This document shows, one piece after another, positions 1 to 18,807 of a stretch of DNA of 64,000 nucleotides. A model generated the notes under the pieces. That model searched no databases, was not told where the DNA came from, and saw only the letters and a program-made list of their open reading frames with translations. A program made the translations under genes and the position numbers. The stretch's first letter is position 1. Each line of letters begins with the position of its first letter. The stretch spans positions 322,501 to 386,500 of the forward strand of contig NW_024881851.1 of NCBI RefSeq assembly GCF_019059575.1, in the 5' to 3' direction. The DNA is from Amphibalanus amphitrite (lineage: Eukaryota; Arthropoda; Thecostraca; Balanomorpha; Balanidae).

Positions 1-179
1 TGCATGAATTGCACCGAAATCGGGTGTCTATTTTTATTTAAAGCACGTATGTGCACAGCTTTTGATCAAGGCTATACCAAACAGAGCATTCTGGGCCCTG
101 GGGCCTTGGACGCTCTCCCATCTTAGGTGTCCGAATAAGTTAGTAAAGTTCCACGGAAACCCAATACCTCACTACGCTT

Positions 180-688
180 AGCGCACTGTGGCGTCGTGCC
201 GTGAAACAAGGCTGGAGCCGGAAGTTTCGGGGCCACAAAAATCGACGCAGAGGCGTGTTTGAGACTGGCGGGGCGGCAGAGCAGCACGAGCTCCGGCACG
301 TCAGCCTCTTCTCGGCACACAGCGCAGAATGCTACGGGGCACCGCTTGTCAGGGCACTGCTGGCAGGCAGTGCTGGCACGCCGCGGAGTGGAGACAGCCG
401 ATTCGGTGCACGCACTGGCCCCAGTAGCCCGCCCCGCCCTCATCTGGTGCACCGAAACGGTGTCCTCTCGTTCCTCTCCGGGGATAAGGAGCGGCGGCGT
501 GCTCCCGAGGAGTGGCTTGAATAGTGATTCTGAGCAGTTGTCGCGCCACACTGATGCGAGGCCGCACAATGAACCGCCCTGGTCAGCGAGCGGGCGTTTG
601 AGGGCAGGGCGGCCGCTTGTTTCGCCAGGTCGTCAGCGCTCTCATTTCCCTCGATACCGCAGTGGGCAGGAACCCACTGCAGTATTAC
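180..688 (-). mobile_element. LINE (non-LTR retrotransposon) remnant, RNase H end
   Basis: On the minus strand the stretch 681-611 reads QWVPAHCGIEGNESADDLAK, the C-terminal part of the RNase H domain found in I/R1/Jockey-type non-LTR retrotransposons. Downstream (lower coordinates) is a Cys-rich stretch in a different frame (CQQCPDKRCP..CAVC) resembling the C-terminal zinc knuckle of such ORF2 proteins. The frame is interrupted, so this is a dead copy. Its 5' continuation appears to lie at 1895-1823 and 3739-3710 (VLELASRPGS...), split by two later insertions. Family assignment beyond an RNase H-bearing LINE is not possible by eye. Confidence 0.7.
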
Positions 689-1822
689 TTAACCCGCGCC
701 CTTCTGGGGGGGGGGGGTGTTTGAACACCCCACCCCCTGTGGTTTTATCGCGAATATCTCAACAACGGCGGCGCCAGGTCGCCAAGGTCACTTGAAGTGA
801 CCTCACCTCATAAAAACTTTCAATGTCTGCCATAGCTACACCGAGTGACCGATTGCTTTGAAACTTTCAGCGATTGCTAAGAGCAATAACATGTACAAAA
901 TGTATGTCTCAGAATTTTGATATCGATGACCTTTAAGGTCAGGTCAATTTTGCGATCTCCCCATTATAAGTCAATGGGAGAAAATTGAAATGCGCCTCTT
1001 TTGGACGAAAGACATTATAAACACTCCCAAACACTGAATTACAAGTAATTTAGACACACTGAACATGAAAATGGTGTCCGTGACCCCTGTTTATGCCCCC
1101 GAGGTCATCTCAGGTCACGAATGGTATCTAACAGTTTTTCGCAAATAACTTTTGATAGAGGCATGCTACAGCGATAAAAACGCCTTAGATGTGTTCAGCT
1201 CGACGATACGGATCGACTGATATGCAACATGACCATTTCAGGTCAGATCATGACCTTGACCTGAGGTCAAATATTCAGGTTGACCTTTCAAGGTCAAGTT
1301 ATAGTTCATTCGATGCGTCTTGACAAGAGGAACACGATGCCGGTAAAAGTTAGCTCGTACAAGGCCAGGGCCAAAAGTTATTGCAGAAAAACTGTTTCCG
1401 AAAAAATCGGCTATTTTTGCAGTTTTTGCCCCCTGTAGGTAAAACTGTTGACGTTAGGTCAAATCTGAGAGAATTTATCAGAAAGGGCGTTAAAAGAGCT
1501 ATCGAAAGCGCTTTTCCGCAGCGCTGTAGCTCTATTGGTTCCCGAGTTATGCGTTGGCCAGTGTTGGCTTCTTGGAAATTGTCGACATTCGACCTGGAAA
1601 TCGGCGAAATTTTGCCTTCAATGACCTCTGGTGACCTGACCTTTGACCTGACCAAAAAAAGTGACCGAAGTGAATTCGTCATTATTTTTGACGCTCTTTC
1701 GAACGCCGCCTTCCGTGTGCCGCTACGTGGCCCAGGAGTCGAGTTAGAAGGGGGGTGTTCAAACACCCCCCCCCCCCCAGCAGGGCGTGGAAATCCAGGA
1801 CCCCCAGCCGGGCGCGGGTTAA
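689..1822 (+). mobile_element. piggyBac-like non-autonomous element, copy 1
   Basis: The element is bounded by TTAA on both sides (689-692 and 1819-1822), with inverted ends CCCGCGCC and GGCGCGGG. TTAA duplication with C-run/G-run termini is typical of piggyBac, although Kolobok elements also use TTAA. Just inside each end is a G-run facing a C-run (704-733; 1750-1780), able to form a hairpin. The interior is non-coding and carries many AGGTCA/TGACCT motifs. It is inserted in the LINE remnant and gives the reference structure for the other copies. Confidence 0.75.
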
Positions 1823-1895
1823 CGACGCTCGCGATGTTCAACAAGGTCTTCTTCACGCCGAGGGTTGAGGCCTCACCTGGGCGGCCGCTCCTCCG
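1823..1895 (-). mobile_element. LINE remnant, middle piece
   Basis: On the minus strand this short stretch reads GRPGEASTLGVKKTLLNIAS, which fits the region just upstream of the RNase H histidine motif and continues, after removal of copy 1, into the piece at 688-180. It is flanked on the other side by the hAT target-site duplication. Confidence 0.5.
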
Positions 1896-1903
1896 CTGAG
1901 TAG

Positions 1904-3701
1904 CAGTGTTCGCCACGGGCCGGGCCAGCCCAACGGGCCACGGGCCGGGCTGGGCTACGGGCTGGGCCGGGCCCCCAAATATCATTAGTTAACGGGCTAT
2001 GGACGGGCCGGGCCAAGAACTTTGTGCACTATGGGTTTTGCGACTAATGTCAATTTAAGAAAATTTGGAAACTGATGCAAACAAAACCCACTGGGAAAAT
2101 ACAAAAACTAAACCAAATTTAAGCAATGTGAAAGAAAACCTACTTGATATTGAATTTTGGGAATCTTGAGAATTATCCAATATCACATCATGTCACACAT
2201 AGGAGGGTTTTCATAAAAATTCCGCAACCAAAAAGATCAGAGAATCTCTAGCATCATTAGTTTGTTAATAAAAGTTAAAATGTAGTCATCAGAACAACTT
2301 ACTTAGCACTACAACTCCAAAAACTAAGAAGCCACTCAACAATGATGGGCTACAGGGCTACATTAAGTTAACACTTATATATGGCGATAGTGAGACAATT
2401 CCAACACAGTCTTTTTTCCTTCACCGACGGCTTTTTTACGAACAGAACCTTAAAAGGATACTCACAAAACACACTGTAAGTAACGAGGAACTCTACAGAG
2501 TATTTCGCGATGAAAGCTTCTTTAAATGTCCATAAATTTGTCAAAATAAATCACAACAAACCAGCCCCTTCTCAACAAAATGTGCAATCATGGCGGCGGC
2601 GCTATGTTTATGTGGCGGCATCTAGCTAGTATACACAACAGTATATCAAATAAATACGTTTTTTAAGTGAGTATCAAGGTGAAAACAAAATTAAACCAAT
2701 AAAAAATAAAACCAAAATCACGAAGTCTGAAAACTCGAACGAAAAACAAAACAAAAACTTGATCATATATGTTTTATTATACAATTCGTCAGAATCGCTA
2801 CCTGCCGCAGCTGCGACAATCAAGAAGTGTTCGCTCATTTTCGATTGATGATGATGATGCGTACAAGTCGCAAAAGTACCCAATGACATTTCAAGCTTAC
2901 CATGTTTTCTGCTTACGCTGCTAGCGATATCCATATCTTGAAAAGAGCCTAACATAAAATAGCAAGGAAAGTAGCAGATAGTTGTCCACAGAGATTCGGT
3001 TGACACGTGGGCATGAATTGAAAATAGATTAAATCAGTTTTGCTGATAAATGGATAGATTTTCTCTTTTTTTGGAAGACAGTGCTAAAGTTAGTGTCACC
3101 TATTTTGTATGCTTTCTCAGGCTTTTGATATTGCAGCATCTATGGAGTGAATTTAACAGCAAGGTCAATCCCAGACAGATTCATCAATTCCCATAAGTCA
3201 AGCTTTTTTTCTGCTGGTAAGTGCTGGGAAGTATAGAGTATGTTGCAAATACTTCCTTCAAGTATGCATTACAGTCACCAATTATTAATGATAATGTTCA
3301 CACACATCAGCTTGCAAGATAACTTTACTCATAGAATGTAGTTAATATAATCATGTAAACTTTTTATAGGTGTGTAATCATGACCTAATTGACTGAGGTG
3401 CTTGCTGTTACTGTTAAAATTTGTGCCATAGGTGCTTGAAATGATTATATTCATTGAAAAGAAGGGAGTCATGATTGCCATGTTAATATTCATGCAATTT
3501 GAATTGTTCTCAAAATAGTGTAATCAATCATGCTTATTATAGCCATAGACTAAGACAATAACTAGATTGCTATTTTTGACGGGCCGGGCCGGGCTGGGCT
3601 TGGAATATTTGCCAAGAGCGGGCTACGGGCTGGGCCGGGCTCTGAACCCATGGGCCCGGGCCGGGCTGGGCTGGGGATTTTGGGGCCCGTGGCGAACACT
3701 G
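1904..3701. mobile_element. Non-autonomous hAT element with 8-bp TSD
   Basis: The terminal inverted repeats begin CAGTGTTCGCCACGGGCC and end GGCCCGTGGCGAACACTG. The element is flanked by the perfect 8-bp direct repeat CTGAGTAG (1896-1903 and 3702-3709), the hallmark of hAT elements. Subterminal regions are GC-rich with repeated GGGCCGGGCTGGGCT motifs (1910-2030, 3580-3690), while the 1.5-kb centre is AT-rich. I see no transposase reading frame, so it is a deletion derivative or a non-autonomous family. The intact duplication suggests a fairly young insertion. Confidence 0.88.
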
Positions 3702-3709
3702 CTGAGTAG

Positions 3710-3741
3710 ATCCAGGGCGGCTCGCCAGTTCGAGGACGCCA
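3710..3741 (-). mobile_element. LINE remnant, 5' piece
   Basis: The minus strand reads VLELASRPGS here, in continuity with the 1895-1823 piece once the hAT element and one duplication are removed. It is cut off by the long-TIR element that starts at 3753. Confidence 0.4.
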
Positions 3742-3883
3742 CGACCGGGGCGCGTATTCGCCAATTGTATTACACGAATCGGCCCATCAACTAGCGACAT
3801 CTCTAGTGCGACGTCATAGCCATCCGCCGCGACAATGCATGCATTGAGGCTAGATTTGAGTTGAGACTATTTTTGCATTGTAT

Positions 3884-3945
3884 ATGGCTAGTGGTTAGAG
3901 TCTCGGTGTGATGGACGACAGGTCGGTGGATCGATTCTTGCTTCA
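3884..3945 (+). repeat. tRNA-like segment in left TIR
   Basis: An A-box-like TGGCTAGTGGTTAGAG is followed about 30 nt later by a B-box-like GGTGGATCGATTC. The sequence does not fold into a full tRNA, so this is a tRNA-derived promoter-like module rather than a tRNA gene. It mirrors the segment at 5007-4939. Confidence 0.45.
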
Positions 3946-4938
3946 GCGGTTCTTTTCTCTTAAAAAGAAGTCGGTCGTAGACGCGCATTTTTGGCCCCTA
4001 CGTTCGCACGCCAATAACGTACGCCCAATAAATCTCTGACAAGTGTTCATCTGATTAAGGAATAAGCTGCAAAAGAACTGCAGTTGCAGTCTATACCTGA
4101 ACTACCAATTTTGTTACGGCACTGTCGATATTCGTCAAAGTCGGAAGAGCTATTATGAAACACACTCGAATGACAACGGATTCCTGTATTATTTCATCGA
4201 TCAGATAAGACATGTCTAGAGATAAATTGATCACAGCCCGCCGTGAGCATGCAACTTAACAACCAGTCCCAAGTTATCTTCATAAACGTCTAATATAAAT
4301 CTTTTGACTTTAACTAGATTCCAAGTAAGAGGACTTAGGTATCCCCCTGGCGGCTGAAATGTAAAAGTTATAGTTAGGGCATAGCTCCTATAGATGACGC
4401 TCTGACGGCCGGAAACTGATTATCTCGTCCCGTGATTACGCTAACAGCTATGCCGAACTTTTTTGTGCATGGTGATTCTTACACGAAAAGCTATCTAATA
4501 GCCTGCTTACCAGCGTGCTATTTTTACTTTTCATCTTAGGTTTCGCTACTTTTAGGTACTTTACCTTGCCAAGTGCCCACCTACTTTCAAAAGGTCAGCG
4601 CCGCCCCTGTCAATGCTGCGTGCTATCACCCATTGGCAGTGAGAAATATTGATCAATGAATGGCCATCGCCCAGCACCATTTGTCTTTCCATTGGCTACG
4701 TTCGCATAGTATGCACTATGCATTAGTGATGTCAATCACAGAAAATCAGAACACCGCTACCAAACCAAATACAAACAAAGACCATTGGAAAATACCGAAA
4801 CCGAACCAATCGGTTGGACTGCAAATATCTATCTTATGCAACATATTCATTAGAAGAATGCCTACGTCTGATTTCTTAGGTGCACGCCGTTACAAATGTA
4901 TAAAAAACGCACAATGACAGATGACACGAAAATCGAAG

Positions 4939-5007
4939 TCGCCGAGTGGATTCGAACCACCTACCTCTGAATCACCAGTCCGATACTCTAACCACTTCGC
5001 CACGGCG
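4939..5007 (-). repeat. tRNA-like segment in right TIR
   Basis: Read on the minus strand it holds an A box (GTGGCGAAGTGGTTAGAG) and a canonical B box (GGTTCGAATCC), and the ends (CGCCG..CGGCGA) can partly pair. The anticodon arm does not form a clean five-pair stem, so I call a tRNA-derived pseudogene or SINE-like head and not a functional tRNA. Confidence 0.5.
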
Positions 5008-5172
5008 ATAATGTACGCCATGTAGCTCAAATGTCAATAACTTAAAACCTAGCTTCAATAGACGCCACCAGGGCGAGGACCGAAAGTATGACGCCACGTT
5101 GACGTCACTCAGGAGGCAAGCTATTGGTTGGCCGATTCGTGTAATACAATTGGCGAATACGCGACCGGGGCG

Positions 5173-5519
5173 TGGACGTCTCGTCCCGAAACCTCTCCAG
5201 AGCCGCCCGCAGGGCGAATCTGCTGCTGGATTGACCAGCGTGCCGAAAAATTCGGCCGCCCTGCGCCGAAAAATTCGTTTGCCGCCATGAGCTGAATTCG
5301 GCATAACGTGTATTTTTTCCCAGTCTGGCCTCTGGTGAGGACACGCTGAGGTGTGTCCATAGCGAACTGCACTGTACCTGTGGTCTGAAACTGACCGGAC
5401 TACAGTCGGCCGCAGACGCGCTCTGAGAGGAGCGTAACGCGTTACAGCATAGATCGGCCCAAGCACGGTTTCACGTACACGCATTGTGAATTATTTTTTA
5501 ATGAATGTGGTCCAGGCCA
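5173..5519. other. Unannotated gap
   Basis: GC-rich sequence that may include more of the LINE remnant (minus strand), but no motif is convincing. No gene is seen. Confidence 0.3.
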
Positions 5520-6709
5520 TTAACCCGCGCCGTGCTGGTGGCCCGTGTTTTCCGTGTCGTGCTGGAGGGGGGGGGGGGGGGATTTCAACGTCCCCCTTCT
5601 AATTCGGCTCCTGGGTCACGTAGCGACACGCGGTAAGTGGAAATCGAAAGAGCGTCAAAGATAATGACGGAAACAGTTCGGTCATTTTTTAGGTCAGGTC
5701 AAAGATCAGGTCACCAGAGGTCATCAAAGTTCAAATTAAGTCCATTTCAATAATTTGGAAACTACCAACGGCTATCTCGGGAACCAATAGAGCTACACCG
5801 CCGCGGAAAAGCGACTTCGATAGCCCTTTCACAGACCTTTCTGAATAATGCTCTCAGATTTGACCTCAGGTCAACGGTTTAGCCTCTAGAGGGCAAAAAT
5901 TCCAAAATGGCCGTTTTAACAAAAAAAAATCGGTAATAACTTTTGGCTCAAGAGAGCCACGACATTACTTTTAGCAGCATCGTGTTCCTCTCGTCGAGAC
6001 GCGTCGAATGAACTATACGATGACCTTGAAAGGTCATTTTAAAATTTGACCTCAGGACAAGGTCGGTCTGCGGTCATGACCTGACCGGAAAGGGTCATGT
6101 TGCATAACAGCCGATCCGTATCGTCGAACTGAACACATCTGACGCGTTTTCACCGCTCTAACACGTCTCTATCAAAAGTTATAGCAAAAAAAACTGCTGG
6201 TGACCGTTCATGACCTGAGATGACATAAGGGGCACACATAGGGGACACAGGTGCATTTTTCCAATTCAGTGTGTCATGTTTACCTATAAACCGATGCTTG
6301 AGAGGGTTTTGAATGATATTCGTCCAAAAAATGCGCGTTTCAATTTTCTCCCATTGACTTGTAATGGAGAGGTCGCAAAATTTACCTGACCTTAGGTCAC
6401 AGATACAAAAATCCGAGATATACATTTTATTCATACCCTTACTCTTATCAATCGCTGAACGTTTGAAGGTGATCGTTCATTCGGTGTAGCTATAGCGAGC
6501 CTTTGAACTTTTTCTAAGATAAGGTCACTTGACGTGCCCTGGTGACCTGACCTTGAACGACCCGGGTCTGAAATTTTCACAAAATGTGGTGGAAAGATTA
6601 TAAACAGGTGTACCGAAAACGGCAGCGCTATTCGCGGAAAATAAACTGAGGGTGGGGGGGGGGGACGTAAAAACGTCCCGCTCCAACCCCCCAACACGGC
6701 GCGGATTAA
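5520..6709 (-). mobile_element. piggyBac-like element, copy 2
   Basis: TTAA at 5520-5523 followed by CCCGCGCCGTGCTGG; the other end is GGCGCGGA next to TTAA 6706-6709. Relative to copy 1 it is inverted: the block ending in the chromosome-conserved phrase CTACGTGGCCCAGGAG of copy 1 appears here reversed near 5610. G-run hairpins lie at 5570-5600 and 6650-6685. The interior contains the everted half-site pair TGACCTCAGGTCA at 5861-5873. Non-coding, about 1.19 kb. Confidence 0.72.
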
Positions 6710-8344
6710 AACGCTGTTTTAAATGTCCACTCTGTGTGGAGATTATAAAAAAATAAGCGTTGGCAACCAGCTCCATCGCCTTGAAGGGAGATAATGAGCT
6801 TTCTTTTTTCTTAAATAAAAATTACTCGACATCTATACTATTTCTACTGTAGTTTCTATAAAATATGAAAATTTCCTAGCACATTTTCGTATGTGAAAAA
6901 GGTTTTTATTTTTGCAAAAAAGAAGCAGTACTTGCAGTACTTGTAACACCCACCGAAATGCGCTGTCCTTCTCTATAAAAAAGTCGCAGTATATGGCGCT
7001 TTTGTTTCAAACAGCGACGCTTGGGTTTTTGTTTATGTTATCGCCTTGTCGTTGCTTGGTTGTAAGGATTCTAATTTGAATTAGAGTTAATTCGGTTTAG
7101 AATTAATTAGATTCTAATTCGGGGGTACATAGTGCCTACTCTTCTTTGTTTCCAAGTATTATTTTGCGCCACAAATGAACGGCATGCGCCAGAAACGCAG
7201 CCAAATCTTGCGATTGCGACTACGAAATTCATTATTTTGGCGTCAGAGCCTGAAGCGAAAAATACAAGCATATTTATTTCAAAAAGACTTCAGGTTTGTC
7301 GAACGGTGTTATGAGAATTTTGATAACAGTACTGCATAAGTTTTTCAGTGATGCCGCAAAAGTGTTGTATCTATCTTCTTTTATTGTGCAGTCGGCGGGT
7401 CCGATTCAAAATTGAGTCGTTGCTACTAAAATAGCAGCATATGGCGTCAGATGATGAACAGGAAAAATAGTTGCGTAAATTTAGACATAAACCACCCCCA
7501 AACCATGAATATCTTTTGAAGGCACTATAGACGACCATTAACTAACTAGATGTGATGAAGATCAGATGTAAGGAATACGCTCATTTTACAAAATTACATG
7601 CAAGTACCAAAAAGTGATGTAAGTACTTATTCAACGGTCATTTTCAGCGCTCCCCGCTAACGTGACTTCAAGTTGAGATATTTGCGGCAAGGTACCGAAT
7701 TGAGCAAAATGGTTTTAATTTACATTATAACTTGTTGTGTTTTGTCAGAAAATGGTCCTAACTCAGATTTTGTGGAAAAAGGTCATTATCTCCCTTTGAC
7801 ACAATAACATACACTGCTCAACCCTCTATGGTAAAAACAAAGCTGGCTAAAAAGGCTGTATTTACCGAGTACATTTTGAAGGCCAGTGGTGTGTTTTCCA
7901 TCACAGCGCTGCCCTTGTGATCCCGGGGTAACCTTGATTGATATGCATATCGAGACTCTGTTGATTACTTTGACGCAAACATTCTCCGAGAAAAAACTCG
8001 GGCCTGAATGGACTGCTGAGAGTGGGCGTTTCGTCTGGGTAGTGGGCATTCAAAGCAAAACGAACGAGTATTATGTGAGCCGTCAGCCGATCTGGGTGGT
8101 CTGGAAGTGAGGGAGGGTGCCAGCTCAGCCGGCTCGCCCCTCTGGGTCGGTGACGTATCCTCCAGTCGGTGGGTGGGCTGGAAAAAACCGTCCCTGCGCC
8201 CATCCACGTGCGGATGGGTCGTCGTTGGGACTGGTGTCTGGTGTAATGCGGTAACGGCGTGAAGTTTATGCTTGGCATGGTGACGCAAGTCATGGGTGAG
8301 TTGAAAGTCTCAACTTTGATAATAAATTCAACATTTGCTTTTGA
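6710..8344. other. Intergenic or intronic DNA, nothing recognised
   Basis: AT-rich first part, then mixed composition. Open frames near 7.9-8.3 kb on the minus strand lack any domain signature. This may be an upstream intron of PARG if the gene's 5' exons lie left of the window. Confidence 0.3.
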
Positions 8345-8432
8345 CAGTTGTGCTGGGGGGCGTTTTTACGCCCCCCCCCCCCCTCAGGTTTTTCGCGAAT
8401 ATCTAAAAAATGGGTCATTTTTTGGTACACCT

Positions 8433-8608
8433 GGGACCGTATTCACGTCGATCATTTTCGTAAGAATTTTCGTAAGTTTGACCTACTTCTTAAGTAATTT
8501 TTTTATCCACGTGAACTCCGTCGATAAAAAACTTAGAAGTATCGACATGAATACCAAATCATACTTACGAAGGAAAAGCGACTTACGAAGTCGACGTGAA
8601 TACGGCCC
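8433..8608. mobile_element. Foldback MITE inside copy 3
   Basis: Inverted ends GGGACCGTATTCACGTCGA and TCGACGTGAATACGGCCC, with the interior also largely self-complementary. Comparison with copy 2, where the host phrase is uninterrupted, shows a clean insertion after ACACCTG; the target duplication is short (2-4 bp) and cannot be fixed exactly. Superfamily unknown. Confidence 0.65.
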
Positions 8609-8673
8609 CTGTTCATACATCACTTCCGCACATGTGAAACTTTCAGACCCGGGTCGTTCAAGGTCAGGTCACC

Positions 8674-8899
8674 GGGACCTCGTTTCATAAAGCGAGTCCG
8701 TAACTTACGCCGGTTTTTGGGCTTGTATTGCAAGCGCATGTGAAGCGATAAATTTATTTTCGCTTCTCCCTTCTGTTTTTGCTTGCAAGATGAATAAATA
8801 AATTCAACGATTCAAACTATCGTCATCGCTTCACATGCACTTGCAATACAAGACCAAAAACCGGCGTAAGTTACGGACTCGCTTTATGAAACGAGGCCC
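8674..8899. mobile_element. Second foldback MITE inside copy 3
   Basis: Arms of about 75 bp, starting GGGACCTCGTTTCATAAAGC and ending GCTTTATGAAACGAGGCCC, are nearly perfect inverted copies. The host phrase GGTCACC/AGGTCACG is contiguous in other copies, so this is a simple insertion. The terminal GGG(A/C)CC motif is shared with the 8433-8608 MITE, suggesting related elements. Confidence 0.7.
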
Positions 8900-9554
8900 A
8901 GGTCACGTCAAGTGACCTCACCTCAGAAAAAAGTTCAAAGGCTCGCTATAGCTAGAGCTACACCGACTGAACGATCACTCTGAAACTTTCAGCGATTGAT
9001 ATGAGCAACAGTATGTATAAAATATATATCTTGGAATGGATTTTTGATGTATGTGACCTAAGTTCAGGTCAGTTTTGCGACCTCTCAATTGTAAATCAAT
9101 GGGAAAAAATGAAATGCGCCTCTTTTGGACGAATGATGTTCAAAACGCTCTCAAACATCGGTTGACACGTAAACATGCCACACTGAATCGGAAAAATGCA
9201 CCTGTGACCCCTCTGTGTGCCCCTGAGGTCATATCAGGTCATGAACGGTCGCTGGCAGTTTTTGGTTATAACTTTTGATAGAGGCGTGCTAGAGCGATGA
9301 AAACACGTCAGATGTTTTCAGCTCGACGATACGGATCGACCGATATGCAACATGACCCTTTCTGGTCAGCCCATGACCTTGACCTGAGGTCAAATATTCA
9401 AAATGACCTTTCAAGGTCAGCGAATAGTTATTTCGACGCGTCTCGACGAGAGGAACACGATGCTGGCAAAAGTAATGTCGTGACTTGCTTGAATCAAGTT
9501 ATTACCGAAAAACTGTTGTTGGTGAAAACGGCTATTTTTACAGTTTTTGCTCTC

Positions 9555-10340
9555 TAGCCCTCGCCCGCACATGCCATTTTCCCATCCTAGAACGCACATG
9601 GGGGGGGGGGCATGGGTGGAGAACCTGCCCCGGCCACCCCGGCCGTGGCCGGGGTAACTTTCAGGCTACCCCGGCGCGGCCGGGGTAACTTTTCCTCTCT
9701 TGTAAATCCTAGAAGCTGTCTCCAAACGAGAAAAGAAAACTCGTTCTTCAAATGTTCACTGCCATGGGCGTAATAATGCAAATCAGGTAACTAACTATTC
9801 GCTTGACATACCATAATCTCCAACCCCAGGACCCGCGTGTGGTCGCCAATGCCAAGACTGCTCTCAAATCGGGTTCAGTTTCGAAAATTTGGCGCGTTTT
9901 CGGCGCACTTTTTCTGAAACAATGCTTGACCTCGCTGCCTTCGACTGGCCTGCCAGTGCCAAAGACCGCAACCATACCTGTTTATAATAGCGTACTCGTC
10001 AGGATGCTCATTAACACCGAGCGTCCGTTGCACGCCTCGAAATCGGACTGTTGTAACCGGGACGCGTACTCTTGCCACGCGGAGTCCAACGCTCTACCGA
10101 CTGAGCTGCGAGACCGGGACCGGTCGATATTCCTGGATCGACTCCCTGTTTGTTTTATAGGAGGTTGAGCTGCCCAACATTGAGGAAGGCTGCGTAAGGG
10201 GTTTGCTTATGATGACCGTTGACAACAATGTGAGCATATCGTCTTTCCGACTATTGGTCGCCGGCCGGGGTAACTTTTTCAAACATTCTCCACCCATGGG
10301 GGGGGGGGGGTGCCACCCCCGCGCTATTTCGTTCCTTGGT
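9555..10340. mobile_element. Degenerate TTAA-type element (CCCTCGCC ends) inside copy 3
   Basis: It begins with CCCTCGCCCGCAC, as does the TTAA-flanked head at 47582. An inverted CATGGGTGGAGAA occurs at about 9610 and 10285, each beside a G-run, and the phrase GGCCGGGGTAACTT occurs three times. Exact ends are not resolved. Confidence 0.4.
10040..10115 (-). repeat. tRNA-like sequence
   Basis: On the minus strand GCTCAGTCGGTAGAGCGTTGG is a good tRNA D-arm/A box and GACTCCGCGTG resembles an anticodon arm, but the T-arm is degenerate (GGTTACAACAGTCCG). Likely a tRNA pseudogene or SINE head. Confidence 0.45.
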
Positions 10341-10727
10341 GACCCGTTTCCAGAGGTCACCAAAGGCCTTGGTGGCCTTTGGTGACCTCTGGTGACCTGA
10401 CCTTTGGCCATACCTAAAAATTGACTGAAGTGTCTTCTTCCTTATTTTTGACGCTCTTTCGATTGCCGCTGACCGCGTGTCGCTACGTGGCCCAGGAGCC
10501 GAGTTAGAAGGGGGGCGTCAAAAGCCCCCCCCCAGCACTCGGTGGAAAGTTCAGGCCACCAGCACGGCGCGGGTTAACACTTAACAATAATTATTTTCGT
10601 CAAACTTTTTTGTTGAAAGATATGATGTGTGATAGTTCGTGCTTAAGTACGTTCACATTCGATAAATATTTTAGGTTTTTAAGCTTTTAGACGAGTTTTT
10701 ATCATTCTCATTTTTTTGTGGTTGCAG

Positions 10728-18807
<8,080 letters not shown>

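Larger units (their letters stand above)
3753..5161. mobile_element. Long-TIR transposon with 11-bp flanking repeats (MULE-like?)
   Basis: A 32-bp inverted repeat starting CGTATTCGCCAATTGTATTA is found at 3753-3784 and inverted at 5130-5161. Flanking direct repeats CGACCGGGGCG occur at 3742-3752 and 5162-5172, so the target duplication is about 9-11 bp, as in Mutator-like elements. Similarity between the two ends continues inward for roughly 200-250 bp and includes a tRNA-like stretch in each arm. The 1.4-kb body has no recognisable transposase. Superfamily is inferred only from the duplication length and TIR length. Confidence 0.65.
8345..10577 (+). mobile_element. piggyBac-like element, copy 3, with nested insertions
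   Basis: The right end is intact (GGCGCGGG then TTAA 10574-10577); the left end near 8345 is degraded but the G-run hairpin and TTTTTCGCGAATATC phrase of copy 1 are present. Orientation is as copy 1. Two foldback MITEs (8433-8608 and 8674-8899) and a third repeat (about 9555-10340) interrupt it, expanding it to 2.2 kb. It ends 150 bp before the first recognised PARG exon. Confidence 0.65.

Noticed and set aside
4939-5007. Functional tRNA gene on the minus strand
   Set aside because: A and B boxes are good but the anticodon stem does not pair properly, and it is embedded in a transposon end.
7901-8293. 130-codon minus-strand frame
   Set aside because: No domain, low-complexity composition, and no neighbouring exon structure.
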